64,000 bases of DNA from Enchytraeus crypticus. Taxonomy: Eukaryota > Annelida > Clitellata > Enchytraeida > Enchytraeidae. The position numbers and the translations under genes are program-made. Below, in pieces: positions 45,073 through 57,290 of this stretch; within the stretch, counting starts at the first letter, position 1; every line of letters starts with the position of its first letter. The stretch lies in assembly GCA_905160935.1 (NCBI GenBank), contig CAJHZI010000821.1, forward strand, positions 92,501 through 156,500. The letters are read 5' to 3'. Under the pieces are notes generated by a model. It had not been told where the DNA came from. It worked only from the letters and a program-made list of their open reading frames with translations, and did no database searches.

Positions 45073-45199
45073 CAGGTGCTGCGTAGAATGCGTGTCACGC
45101 TTGTATTAGATGGATATGATTAGAGAGAGAAAGAAGTTGAGAGGGTGAGGCACGCAACAGCCCATTAGTTCTACCATCAATCAATATAATACAAGTCGC

Positions 45200-45440
45200 T
45201 CTCTAACACGCGAGTCCCACACACTGCGCCACCCTTTCCGCTGCAGAAATTATTTCCACTTCCTCTGATACGGTCCACTCCGTTGCGGCGCCACTTAATT
45301 GACGAATCGTATTCAGCTTTATCAATTGTCGTGCTATAAGGTCATCAAAGTTGTTAGGTGTCAATGGATGCTGCCAAAAATGATTAAATACTAATTACCA
45401 TTAGCACGTGACTGCGTTCAATGTCCGGTACCTTGAGCGT
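45200..45440. promoter_or_regulatory. Candidate noncoding regulatory element
   Basis: Compact, non-repetitive, compositionally balanced block. It has several homeodomain-type sites (CACTTAATTGACG, ACTAATTACCATTAG) and an E-box-like GCACGTGAC. It lies in the gene-free interval downstream of OTX. No conservation data are available, so this is a candidate only. Confidence 0.2.
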
Positions 45441-46640
45441 CATTAAGATATTGATCCAGGCTGGAGTCTTATAATATCGCAATTGATAATTTATTGCAAA
45501 ACTTTACCATATATATGAAAAGACTCATTATGTTTAATAATTTTATTTTTAATTACGATTAATATTGGGTCACTTACACTTTTCAACTTTTAATCTTAGC
45601 CCTAACGATAATACGGGCATCCTAGCTGGATATTCAGTTGATTTGAGCATTTCTCCTGTAGCTTTTATCCTTAATATTAGTATTAATATTACGTATTAGT
45701 ATCGATATTGAGATTTTATGTTTAAAACACATTTTAAGTTGGACAAAACAAAAACGTAGTTCCATCTCATATGATTTGCATTTTCTGTGTAAGTCGTTTC
45801 AAGCATTTTCTCATAAACTTTTTTGGAGTGCATTTTATACAAAAATACAGAATCAAAAATTGCTCCCGAAATTTATGTAGCAATCCTAGAGTGCTATAAA
45901 GAGCGTTATCGTTCATTGGAGTGTTTCATCATCGGCGACTATCACAGCTTAATAGATAAAAATAATTCGCAATAGTAGAAAATATAAACAAACATTTATT
46001 CTCAAATGACGATGACAAAGTGACAACAATGACAATGAAAACGTGAGGCACATCTTAATCCAAAATTTCGAAGGTTATCACATAATAAAATAATTATATT
46101 TTAAATGAATGCTCAAAGACGCCATCAAATAAGCATTTAGTTTTGACATATGGACATTTAGATTTGCTAATAGCATTCATGTTGCTGGATGGAATGTGAT
46201 AAAATAAATCAATTAATGTAGAAATTCAGGAGAGACTTGTGCGATATTGAGAAGGAATACTATTCGCACCGTCACGCGACACCTTGCATGCAACATCATA
46301 TAAGATAAAGTATAGCCCAAAGAACTCAAAACATCAACCTATTCAACTAATGATAATGACATAGAGCCAATTATTGGATTGATCTTAATGTATAATGTAC
46401 ATGTACAGAGCTATTTTGCTAGAGTTAATTACAAAGGTGTCTTACGCACCTTCAGTAACAACTTCGGTGTCCCGGAATAAGTGTATATGAAATTCTCTCT
46501 ATAGTATTTTAAGTATAGTGGAGTAGTGGAATGGAGAGAAGGTTTGAGTGAATATATAATATTATGACTACTTGATGAAGTGAAAACATTTAACAATTAT
46601 AACAATTTTATTCTGTATATACAACATTTTATGCACTGTA
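45441..46640. other. Intergenic, no recognised feature
   Basis: AT-rich; nothing recognised. Confidence 0.4.
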
Positions 46641-46654
46641 TTACATATTAGCAA

Positions 46655-46845
46655 TTAGATTATGACACTATAGTATCGTCACTTAGATTATGACTCATAA
46701 TATCAGGCTTAGGTTATAAAACTATATCAACACTTAGATTATGACACTATATCAGTAGTTATTATGACTCTATATCAGCACTTAGATTATGATATTCTAT
46801 CAGCACTGCACTTATATTATGACAATATATCAGCACTTAGATACG
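46655..46845 (+). repeat. Degenerate 25-30 bp tandem repeat
   Basis: Seven or so units share CACTTAGATTATGACACTAT followed by ATCAG. Spacing varies from about 24 to 32 bp. Confidence 0.8.
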
Positions 46846-48411
46846 GTCTAATGCCAGAGTTATTGTACCATTCTGAGTTCAGTAAATTAGATATTAATAA
46901 TAGTATTCTATGCCCACTAACGAAGAGAGCAAACTCGTACAGTATGGACGCAAAGAGTTAGTTATCTAAGAAAGTAATGAGAAAAACTGTAACCCAATTT
47001 GTTAGAAATGCTTATAGTAAATTTGTAGTAAATGCTAAATATATTACGATTTCGTAAATAGCCTACATACTTGTAAGTTTACATATAGGTTTATATGATA
47101 AGATAACCGTCTAGGTCCATATAATATATTTGTTATTGACCATGAAAAGAGATTGTGAGTAGAAATAGTAAGCGATGGGCCCATCATTTGGCAGAAAATC
47201 TAGATTGAGAATTTTTATATCTATCTCTATGTATCAATGTTTAAACGCCGCTATTTATTTGTCCACTGCGACAGAAGTTATTTGAAATGTTTCCCGGACA
47301 ACAGCTCATCGCCGAAGCGATAAAAGCCACGGGGAGTGCTGGTGGGGGTGGGGCTGATTCAAAAGTGCAAGCACTGCCGAGGAAATGCCTCACGGTCGGG
47401 TGGGTTGCCCCTGGTTTCTGTCGCCTTTATTCTGGCGGCGTCGTAGTGAAGAATCGAGCAGAAGACCCGGTGTCCTAGCAACTATATTTAATCTCTGACA
47501 AATATCTCCTGCCATCCTTATTATTATTCCTTTCCTCGTCAAACTATTTGTCTATAAAATTTTTAAAGACTATCTCGGGTAACAGAGTTACAATGCTCAA
47601 GCATATAAATTGTTAAAATTAATTGTTTTATATGAAATGTTGATAGAAAATATAAACAATATGTTTATGATAAATAACATTTGTATATCAAAGAACTGCC
47701 AAGGCTATACAGTAGATTTTCATAATTAACACTCTAGTGGATTTCATCTGTTATACGACATAAACCTACTAATATATTATCAAACACGATGAACTGTCAA
47801 ATATGGGATTGAAGGATGCGATTGTAGCTCAACAACGTAAGCAATACATTCACTTGAAACTTTAGTATTATTTGCTAACAATTAATATAATTAATCAGTC
47901 AACTAATCAATCAAGTAGCCAGTTATTCGCGAAATTAATGACGCACTTACAAACTCAAAGTAGTTATTTTATCCTGTGACACGAAAGATTGTCTAATAAT
48001 GTTAAATTAATATTAACCGCACTCTGTATTACTTGCTATTGATTTTAAATTCCTTTTTTCAATGCATAGACTACGTTTCTCGTTACATACATGTACACTC
48101 ATAATATCACAGATGACTAGTAATATTGTTAAGAAAACAAAGCATGTTTCCAGTATAATTGCTTTGTGAAATCATTTGACAGTCGTAAATCGCTTTTCAC
48201 TTATTGATATTTCTGTCATCCCTCCCTGTGCTTAACTCTGAGACTAATTCATCTTCCTCCTGTGTCACATCTTTTTGGGCTCCATATTATAATTATCAGC
48301 ACAATTATCAATGGTTATTCTGAAAAACCTTCCCCAGAACTTTTGAAGCTTAAATATTTGCAAGTTCAATTATTTTTTAATTTTCGTTCAATGTTACATT
48401 ACATCTTCGTG
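46846..48411. other. Intergenic, GC-richer patch at 47270-47480
   Basis: Unique-looking DNA. The 47270-47480 patch is GC-richer than its surroundings and carries a 63-codon plus frame without a recognisable domain. Confidence 0.35.
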
Positions 48412-48695
48412 TTGTGTCCGGGTTATTTGAAGAATTGACAAACCGGTGACTGCACGTGTCGTAGAAGGCGACTAAAGCACTAAGATCCATGCCAACGTCA
48501 GAAAGGGCATTCCGTTGGTGAGCGCCTAGGCTCCAGAATTTGCTACAAAAATTTTAACGAATGGATAACTCTCAAATAGGGGATTGGCTGGTGGTGTGGT
48601 TTAGGACAAAGAGAATTTGAGGCAGTCAACTTGTATCCCGACCCAGGTTAAACTGGGATTCAAGGGAGGATTATGATGATGATGATGATGTTACA
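48412..48695 (+). mobile_element. SINE-2 copy, full length
   Basis: Starts TCGTGTTGTGTCCGGGTT, then GAAGAATTGACAAACC, CGTGTCGTAGAAGGCGACTA, CGTCAGAAAGGGCATTCC, and a 3' region GTATCCCGACCCAGGTTAAA, ending in (GAT)n. The last 90 bp match the RTE-B LINE end at 7795-7885. No clear Pol III boxes were found in its head, so the origin of the head is open. Confidence 0.75.
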
Positions 48696-48982
48696 TTATA
48701 TTTCAACTCTTCAAGTTTCTAGTATAAGCACTCTTTAACGTCCGTGCTTCACACTCGTTTGAGCATGTTGGAGCACAAAACCTAACAGAGGTTTTCCATC
48801 GTGTCTCTTTTGAGACTTTAGTCAGAGGATTTTTTTAATACCGATGACATTATAATCTGTGGTGGGTCTTCTTTTGCGATGATGTCAAATCTCATAGCAT
48901 TTGTTTTGAGGTGATGTAAATATTTGCAGTTTTTTCTCCTTTTACGTTTTTTAATATATTCTGATATTAATTTTAATAAATC

Positions 48983-49262
48983 AGTGTTGTGTCTGGGTTA
49001 CTGAAGACTACATGTAGACCAACAGTGGACTGTACGTGTCGTAAAAGGCTACAAGGAGCTAACATCCAAACTAACGTCAGAGAGGGCATTCGATTGTTGA
49101 TATCCTATAGGTTCTAGAAATTGTTACAAAATTGTGTAAACCGAATGGAAAATATTGTTTCAGACCCTGATTAAACTGAGATTCAATGGAAGATGATGAC
49201 GACGATGACGATGATAACGATGACGATGATGATGATGATAATGATTGTGATGGCGATGATGA
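48983..49262 (+). mobile_element. SINE-2 copy, full length
   Basis: Starts at the same 5' point (CAGTGTTGTGTCTGGGTT) as the copy 570 bp upstream and that at 4302. It contains TACGTGTCGTAAAAGGC and CGTCAGAGAGGGCATTCG, and ends with a long GATGAC/GATGAT tail at 49192-49262. Confidence 0.75.
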
Positions 49263-50154
49263 GAATGTGATATTAATTTTCCTCCCTCTATGATTGCCAA
49301 TATCAATCTCCGATGCTGACCTCCTTATTTTACTCCAATACCTTAACGCTCAAGTCACACCAAGCAATAATTATTAGCAAGCTAAGCTGTTGAAGCATAG
49401 GTATTTACTCATTGGTGGCGAGTGTAAATGATAAATCCCATTCACAGCTCTAGGCTTAGGTTTAAATCTCAGTTCAGTTAGCAATGACAATCAGGAGTGA
49501 GTTATAATTCTTAGTAAATAGACATCAGCATAAATTATACGTTACCAAAATCAACGATATTGAATAATGAAGCACCTAGCAGAAAATGACGAAACGTACA
49601 CAAGTGGCTTCAAGTTAACAAAGAAATTAGATAAATGTGGAGAGAGAATGGTAGAGTATCATATATAACCAGACGAACAAAACTGTAGTCTGTTAAGCAT
49701 CAGCCTAAGCTAGGATTAATTTTAAAATACCGCTATATCAACCTAATTTTTACAGCTTAACCATAAAAAGATATATAGTATGACGTCAGCAGTAGCAATG
49801 CCCTACACCCCCGCCCCGTCCGCTGCCTGACCCCAGGGGTCGCTGATGTGATGCCGCACAGAGGCTCGGTTGTCCGGGAGCTCTCTGTTCACTCATCTCT
49901 TCCATTAATCACTTGCAATCATCGGCTGTGAAACTTCGCCACCAAATCCGCTGCAAAACTCCTTAGCACCATATTTACTTGTAGTTAAGATAGAATATTT
50001 GTCTGCTATACACGAGGCTGCCCGTTCACTTCGTAATCGAAATCTCATACCAAGCAGCAGGTTGAGATTATAATTTTATAGTAGAAATACCGTAATATTT
50101 AAACTGCATATATACACATTAAACATATACATATACCTAAACAAATATCTTCTT
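49263..50154. other. Intergenic, GC-rich patch at 49795-49960
   Basis: Mostly AT-rich. The patch at 49795-49960 is compositionally distinct (CCCCGCCCCGTCCGC, GCTCGGTTGTCCGGGAGC) and may be regulatory. No gene was seen. Confidence 0.35.
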
Positions 50155-50402
50155 TTCTTTAGTGCACTGCCAAGTGGCAGGTTCAAGGTACATATTTATA
50201 CTCAAAGTCTGCCTTGTCGCTCCACAGGAGCACTCACCAGATCAACAAGTTAATCCCTTCACATAGTCTATGCCTTATCCATACCTTATGTAGCCTATAG
50301 CTTGAGAAAAATATGGCTCCTGATGTGGTTTCCCGTTGCCTTCCTCAGTTAGGTGGATTAATTATCATTTAATCCTGGGGGAAATATTTCATGGTGAGGT
50401 GT
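50155..50402 (-). mobile_element. SINE-4 copy, 5' truncated
   Basis: Matches 40391-40650 throughout: TTTAGTGCACTGCCAAGTGG, GATCAACAAGTTAATCCC, GGTTTCCCGTTGCCTTCC and TTTCATGGTGAGGTG. It stops before the head. Confidence 0.75.
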
Positions 50403-50429
50403 TAAGAGCACAACACGGGGTTAAGGTAT

Positions 50430-50430
<1 letters not shown>

Positions 50431-50483
<53 letters not shown>

Positions 50484-50538
50484 CTATATATATATACATA
50501 TACATATATATATATATATATATATAATATATATCTAT

Positions 50539-50576
<38 letters not shown>

Positions 50577-50580
50577 TGTA
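50431..50580. repeat. (TA)n microsatellite
   Basis: About 150 bp of TA repeat with a few variant units, starting 28 bp from the truncated SINE-4 end. Confidence 0.95.
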
Positions 50581-51018
50581 CATGTATAATTGTATATGCT
50601 ACAATATCACCATAATTGCTACAGCTTAACCATAATGAGGGTATAGACTATATGTATATATTATGAAAGGAGGATATTAAAATCTGGAAGACTACTACAT
50701 GTACAGTAAGTATCTAGAGCTAAAAACTTAGACTACAACAATAATATAGACGATATTAAAATCACATTGTATGTCAATTGACCAGAATATTTTTTCCAAC
50801 CAAGCTTGACGATTTCGTGCAATACTGCGTAGTAGTGTCATCTTCTGACTTGTTACAAGTTTATTTCAGTTAATAGAAATGCTTCTTCAACATGCAAATC
50901 TTAACGATTAAAACTGCGGATTTACAAGCAAATCAAAAGCTTACTTGTTAATCTGCAGGTTACGCACGTTGTTTAAGCCCATCAAGCGAATTTGAGGTCT
51001 AAAATGGCACGGTTGAAC
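50581..51018. other. Intergenic, no recognised feature
   Basis: Nothing recognised. Confidence 0.4.
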
Positions 51019-51115
51019 GTTAATTTACTGCTCGAATAGCATGTCAGTGAGGGGAAAATAACTGAATTTAAACCCTGAGCCTACTAATTCTATGTCGAAC
51101 AACTTGCCAACACAC
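51019..51115 (-). mobile_element. Degraded SINE-1 copy
   Basis: Diverged minus copy: GAACGTTAATTTACTGC, GCATGTCAGTGAGGGG, GAATTTAAACCCTGAGCC (B-box complement) and TATGTCGAACAACTTGCC. Confidence 0.5.
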
Positions 51116-51224
51116 CACCGCTTCAGCCTAGTGGAATAACGCCTTGATGCTTATAGATCTTTAAAATTATGGACTCTTGCATTGTTTAGGACCCTATTTC
51201 TCATCAGAATATGCCTTTTGTAGG

Positions 51225-51338
51225 TCTGTTTGGTGAATTGATTTGTAATGGTAAGTGTGGAGACGTCTCTCACATCATTCTCGTATGAGAAAACGGACGT
51301 TTAACCCTTATTATTGTTATTATTATTAAATTTTTCAT
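51225..51338 (+). mobile_element. CR1/L2-like LINE 3' tail fragment
   Basis: GAATTGATTTGTAATGG, GACGTCTCTCACATCATTC, GAGAAAACGGACGTTTAACC and a TTATT tail. It is the third copy of this LINE end in the window. Confidence 0.7.
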
Positions 51339-53831
51339 CCCTAAAGTTGCCAGTACAAATCTTGCTCAACTCAATTGTAACCGAAACAGTTCGATTGGAC
51401 AACGCACAGACAGAAAGAAGTAAAGGAGTGATTATTTATTGTAGAGGATGATGAACTAGCGAAGATAGACTGTTACTGATTGGTGTGTCTTTATGAAGTA
51501 GTGGAGACAGGTGAAATTGCGTGATAAGTGATAGTAAGTATGTCAAGTCTAATGTCTCTTTAGCGTGTGATTGTCTATAATGTACAATACACAATGATTC
51601 AAGCTGTCTTCATCGCGTCAGGCCCCAGGTTCAGAGAAGAAAACTTGCATTTCAACTGCGTTATGTTCCAGCTTTAGTATGTAACTTTACTAACTTTACA
51701 GAATTAACAACAACATATTGTCGTAAATAAAAGCACAAATATTAACTATTCTTGCGTAGCATTAATAAAAGATATATCGAATTGCTGTAACTTTTGGCAG
51801 TAAATTACTGTAAGATTTTACTATTGCATATATACTATATAAAATCTGTTGACAAATATATGTATTTAGTAAACATTTATTCGTAGCAAAAATTCCAATA
51901 AAGTGTTTCAAAAAGCTTTATGAAATGTTTCATTTTCTGTTATTCTTCAAACAGCAGGTCTTAGGCATAGGCATATCTTAGTACTTTGGTCCATGTACGA
52001 TCTTCAATGATCACTTTATCCAAATAAACTTGTAACTCTTTACCTGGACTATACTTTTATCAAACTTTCGGATGGCCTCAAACTTACGAAGTTACTGAAA
52101 ATGTATGTATGGCTTCAGTTCTGATTTTCCTTACCATCCTCTATTAATGTGAATAGGCAATTCACTACAAGCGCAGTAATTTGTCGGATTTTCTGCTGGT
52201 GATCGAAGGTATCTTGGATAAGTTAGTGTTCCTATTGCTTTATATTGTTGCATAGCTTCTATAAGCCTTATCTTTTTAAATCCCTGTATCAGTACACATA
52301 TGGTATAGATACTAACGTTAAACTTAGCTTAATAGCGTTCTATAAAATTGCTTTTAAAAACCAACTAGGCGATGCTAGGGATCAATTGTTTGCTGATAAT
52401 TAAATGAAATGCACGCGACCATCTCATTTCCCGTTCTGTATAATATCGCTTATAAGCACACATTCACGATAAAGTGTTAGAATCTGTCGTGAGAATTCGC
52501 TTATTCAAATTTTCAATACAGGCAACTGAGAGAAACTGCGTTAAGTCTAAATTGAGGATCAAATCGATCCTATGCTGCTAACCAGCTTAATGAATTTATT
52601 TGGTGTTTGCACTAACATGAAATATTTATAGGCATATTAATTAAAGTTTTCTATCACTTTTATCAAGCTCTCGCTCATATACTACACATTTAATTTTGTT
52701 TAATATTAGGCAAAACGTTTAACAATCAGTGGCCTTAAAAATAAGATACAAAATACTAGAAAATTTGCCTTTTAAATTGCATGACTCATACGGCAAATTA
52801 GTTAATGTTTTGAATTTGGATTCTACTACCTTTTGAGGTAACTCTCATTTTGATCAATAATTGAGTCGTTTTTTAATTTTTAAAAGATACTTATTTTTAA
52901 AGCTACAAAATTTAAGGAATAAGACTTTAAAAGTAAACCCTCGCATTATCCAAATAGAAAATTTAAAAATTCTTTACAAATTTATATTGGAAGATTAAAA
53001 GGAAACGAAATCTATAACATTCTAAAATAATTGACATGTTATAAAATTTGACGGATTTAAAATTTCCAATAAAGTAAGATTTAGCAACTGGAATTTCTTT
53101 TTTAATTTATTGGCGTAATTTAATGTCGAATTTAATGTTGTGTAATTTAATGTAATTTATAGTCGAAATTTATTGTCCCCCACACTACACAGTTTACTAA
53201 TTCATAGTTTGATTAAGAACCTGTTTTCATTTTTGGAAAACAGTTCCAAACTCTTCTTGATCATCTTAAATATTTCTGGCTGAGCTCTGGAGAGAACTGA
53301 AGTCTGAAGTAATCAAGTCTCGCAATCGATGGATGAGATAAATTAATATTTGTCACGTGAACGTCTGTCACGTCATGCCAAGGTTGCTATTTCAATACCA
53401 ATCCTCTAATTATATGTAGTATGTAAGGGGCATCTTTACGGTATCTTTTCGTGTCCGAAGTAAAAACGGCTTACTCCAGTAAGCATGGGTCGACTCTGTG
53501 CGAAGGAGTAATAGCGCCACATAGGATAGGCCCCTTTTTATTTGTTATGGGTATTCCAGAATCTGCAGGAGAATTTAAAAGAATTCAATAAACAATTCAA
53601 GAGTCTTAATGTTTTCAATTTTTGCCTAGATCGGCAACATAATCTGGTAGTTATGTGTAGTTTAAGATATAATTCACACTAAATCTCGAATCGCAAAAAT
53701 CTCATTTGCAGCGTAAATAGTACAACTTTTCAATTTTATGGCTACCAACGGTCAGACTGTATTTGTTAATGTAATAGAAATATTTATTATTTCAGACTCA
53801 AGTAGACTCTGCGTTAGCTGCTAAATATGGT
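51339..53831. other. Intergenic, no recognised feature
   Basis: About 2.5 kb of AT-rich unique-looking sequence. No gene, RNA or repeat was recognised. Confidence 0.4.
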
Positions 53832-53839
53832 ATTCAGGT

Positions 53840-55299
53840 TAGAGATAGGAATCGAACCGAACCCGAACCGAACCCTAAAATCTAAAATTTTGACCGAACC
53901 CGAACCGAACCCAGACTCTGGCTGAACCGAACCGATCCCGAACCCTGACTCTGGCCGAACTCGAACCGAACCCGAACACAGACTTCGTCCAAACCGAACT
54001 GAACGAACCTCTTGGAGTTCCTTTCTTCTTCACCAGCCTGACATTAAATAAAGATAGTTAGAACAATACAAATATACTGTATATTAGTTTTTGCGTTTAC
54101 ATATCTTACAGTATCTAACAGCATATATTCAAGTAAGGCTGGTTCCGACACAAATTTTATAATGGTACGGTACAAAGGAATGGTAGCGGGAAGCGAGGCG
54201 GGCCTACAGAAGATAATGGATAGTCAGAATGATATGGCATTGAAGTATGGAATGAAGACTAACACCAAAGAGACAAAAGTGATGAGAGTATCCCATAAAA
54301 ATCTGAAAATGCTTGACTCAATCTAGGCGTATTTGTTCTTGTTAAATTCAGATTTTGATTTTTTTTCTAATTTTAGTGTGCTACCTTAATATTTTTCCAG
54401 CCAGATTTACAAATAATTATATATGACATTCTATATATGTGTTATGGCTATATGGAGTAAATAATTTTGCACCATAGCGATGCAATAATTTCATAACTAT
54501 TTTCGTAACTTCAGAATTGATCTGAGAGTTTCAAATTTGAAACCCTAAGGTAAATTATGAAGCTTATTATTGGTCAGTTGATAGCAAACGGTGTATATTA
54601 TGATCATTTTTCTATGGAAGTACACGTGTTTACCAAATCATCTTTATTTGACATTTATATGTTACTAAATTGTACTTTGTCTCTGAAATATTGCATCAAA
54701 TTTTTGCAAAGACATTTCCACTTAATTATAAACGTATTTAATATATAGGCCTATAGTGACAATAAATATGTAAAAATTGATGAAGCATTCTATTTGCACG
54801 TTATAATGAAGGAAAATATTTCAGATACAATAATAAAGCTAATTATCTATATTACGAACATTTGTTGGTCAACTAACAATATTTTAAGAAATGTACAGGA
54901 ATAAATACCACTTCTCTCCTTTATTCATTGTCATATTTTTACCCAGGTGAAAAAATGTGGCAGCTATTTTGACTTCATGAATTTTTAAGCATATTTACCT
55001 TAAACCATTTTAAACATGCTGGTCATAACCATGACTAATATAAGTAAAGTTAAACAATTGCAACATTATCCAAACCAAATCTTTTCGAACTTAAATCGAA
55101 CTCTTGCGAGTTGGAAAGCAAGCCGAACCCGAACCTAACCCGAACCCTTGTTAGAACCGAACCCGAATCGAACCGACCTTTCATTTTCAACGAACCGAAC
55201 CGAACTCTCAAATTGTCAACTGCTAACCGAACCCAAACCGAAATTTCATTTTCAACGAACCGATCCGAACCTTGGAAATTCATAAAATTCCTATCTCTA
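53840..55299. mobile_element. hAT-type non-autonomous transposon, 1460 bp
   Basis: Perfect 13-bp terminal inverted repeats (TAGAGATAGGAAT at 53840-53852, complement at 55287-55299) are flanked by the perfect 8-bp direct repeat ATTCAGGT (53832-53839 and 55300-55307). An 8-bp duplication plus a TAGAG terminus fits hAT elements. Subterminal arrays of GAACCGAACC-type repeats lie at 53853-54010 and 55082-55280, both in the same orientation. A small RTE-A fragment is carried inside. No transposase frame was recognised. A 63-codon frame at 54557-54748 is unassigned. Confidence 0.9.
54178..54325 (+). mobile_element. RTE-A fragment nested in the hAT element
   Basis: GGAATGGTAGCGGGAAGCGA, ACAGAAGATAATGGATAG and AAGTGATGAGAGTATCC match 58990-59110 of the best RTE-A copy. 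It lacks both ends, so it arrived by truncated insertion or was captured. Confidence 0.7.
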
Positions 55300-55582
55300 A
55301 TTCAGGTATTACCACACAGAGCTCTGGCTCTTTTATGGTAGCCTCTTTCGTACTATTGCTTGTTTATCTAACTACATGCACGTTCCTATTGCTTGTATCT
55401 TCTGTGCTGTGATGCATAAATAATCGATATGAAAGAAGAAGAAAAAACTGCAATATTTGGTACTACTTGTTAACGAATTCATTATGTTTAAATACTACAA
55501 AATTATATAGTGTAGGCTATATAGTATATACTGTATAATATATATTTAACCTAACCTTTGACTATCAGCGTCCTCTATATGC

Positions 55583-55663
55583 ATCTCTCTTAGTGCTCTG
55601 CCTAATGGCAGGTCCATGGTATATGATGCCTCCACTGTTCTCTGTCTTCCGCTTTCCTTTTCA
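55583..55663 (-). mobile_element. RTE-A terminal fragment
   Basis: Plus strand reads CTCTCTTAGTGCTCTGCC, ATGGCAGGTCCATGGTATA and CTCTGTCTTCCGCTTTCC, the last 80 bp of the family. Confidence 0.75.
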
Positions 55664-56318
55664 TGTTTACATTGTAATATACCATTCTTTCTTGGGGTTA
55701 TGCTTTTTGCCTCTTTTTTATCTATATGTATATGAATGTTTTTTGTTTAAACAATATCCTATTACTAAAATCTAATCTTTAATAGCAGCACTTTGCTACA
55801 ATGCTCTCTCGATAATCTTCTGCATTCTTCTTAAATATACACAAGAAAAATGTCAGGTCAGTATTGCTAACTCTATTTAAGATCTTTTTCATATTTTGTA
55901 CTCTTATTTCCACGTCTCTAAATATGATTTTCATAAAATTTTGTTACGATTGCGAAACTATGTAAAATTAAACTTTTGGTTCTCATTTAGTTAGTGAAAG
56001 AAAAAAATAGTAATAAAATATATTTATGTATCTAACTTCTTTAAAAGAGAGTGTACTTTTTATCGACTTCATATTGTCAATTATATATGATTGAATTATG
56101 GTGTAGGTTGTTTGCGAAAAGTATAACATTAAATGTATTAGTCTCGAAGCATGTAACATATTTGTTAGCTTACTTAAGTAGTAGCGATGTATTAAATAAT
56201 ATTGTTAATAATGCAACGACACGCATTATAATGAACTGATCAATTCTATTGACACTATCACTTTTACAACAAAACAAGTTGAAACCGTTGGGCAATTAAT
56301 TCCATTTTTCAAATAATC
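55664..56318. other. Intergenic, no recognised feature
   Basis: AT-rich; nothing recognised. Confidence 0.4.
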
Positions 56319-56440
56319 AGTCCGAGATTTTATTCTCAGATCAGAGCCGGCGAGAATCAAACCCAAGAGAGTACTATTAACCCCAAGATCGGTCATTTAA
56401 AATTGCATGACTTTACCTGACGTCTCTAACCACTACACTT
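56319..56440 (-). mobile_element. SINE-3 copy (tRNA-derived)
   Basis: Minus strand: an A box in TAGTGGTTAGAGACGTC, CATGCAATTTTAAATGACC, a B-box-like TGGGTTTGATTCTCG and GGCTCTGATCTGAGAATAAA. It matches the copy at 21365 across its length. Confidence 0.65.
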
Positions 56441-57165
56441 TTGAGACATACTAAAATAGTTTTAGCCTGTGATGGTTCTTGTTCCATCGTAGGGTATTGA
56501 TTGTTAGCAAGACTTCCAAATGCAATTTACGATATAATTTTATTTGAACCGTGCAATGGTTGTCATGTGAACTCCAAAGTTGCCGATACATCTATGCTAA
56601 TCTTGCCAGTCCTTTACACGATGTAGACATTACACATTATTTTCAAATATCTGTACAATATACATGTATAACTTGAAACAAGAGCAGTGATATTGCGGAC
56701 GGACCTATAAAAGAAGGAATTGATTAAAACGTTGATAGTTTATAGTCACGTGATTAGCACATATTCCAACATTAAAAGTGTTACCGACATGCAAATTATC
56801 ACTTAATAGTAACTCTAATGGTGGCAAGGCACACGAAATTCTAGACTGCCACGCGACTGAATGCAATGGAATAGATTAGTTATCAGATAAACGTTGTTAT
56901 TTTGCTTACGCTTATTATAAGAGAGCTTTTAGGCCAAATGTTGTGCTCAGAGTTTTTGCGTAAACTGACGAAGGTTGGTCAGTAGATTGAAATTATTTCA
57001 CACAGTCGGTAACTTAAATTTAGGTAACACACTATAAATGATTGTTTGCTTATATCGTGATATTTATCTAAAGGAAAGTGAGCTATTCATTGAACTTTGA
57101 ATTTGTTTTAGCAACTTCAAGTTAACTTTATTTCTCGTCTAAAGCAAAGCCCGTGATAAGATATG
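56441..57165. other. Intergenic, no recognised feature
   Basis: Nothing recognised. Confidence 0.4.
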
Positions 57166-57169
57166 TTTG

Positions 57170-57290
57170 TGCTTTCGTACCAGAAATGTGCGACCATAAA
57201 CGGTTCGGCTAGGAATTCGAACCAGTGGTCCCTTGGATATCCGTTATGGGTGCTACCACTTCGATTGCCAGTACTATGTGCGTGAATGCC
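57170..57290 (-). mobile_element. tRNA-like SINE relic
   Basis: On the minus strand, TGGCAATCGAAGTGGTAG is A-box-like. About 45 bp later CTGGTTCGAATTCCTAGCC gives a good B box. The family is not matched elsewhere in the window. Confidence 0.4.

Noticed and set aside
47287-47478. 63-codon frame as a small protein
   Set aside because: Short, Gly-rich, no homology recognised and no splice context; composition alone is not enough.
50336-50583. Tyr-Ile repeat frames (also at 14194, 15439, 18181, 18550, 22013)
   Set aside because: TA microsatellite translations.
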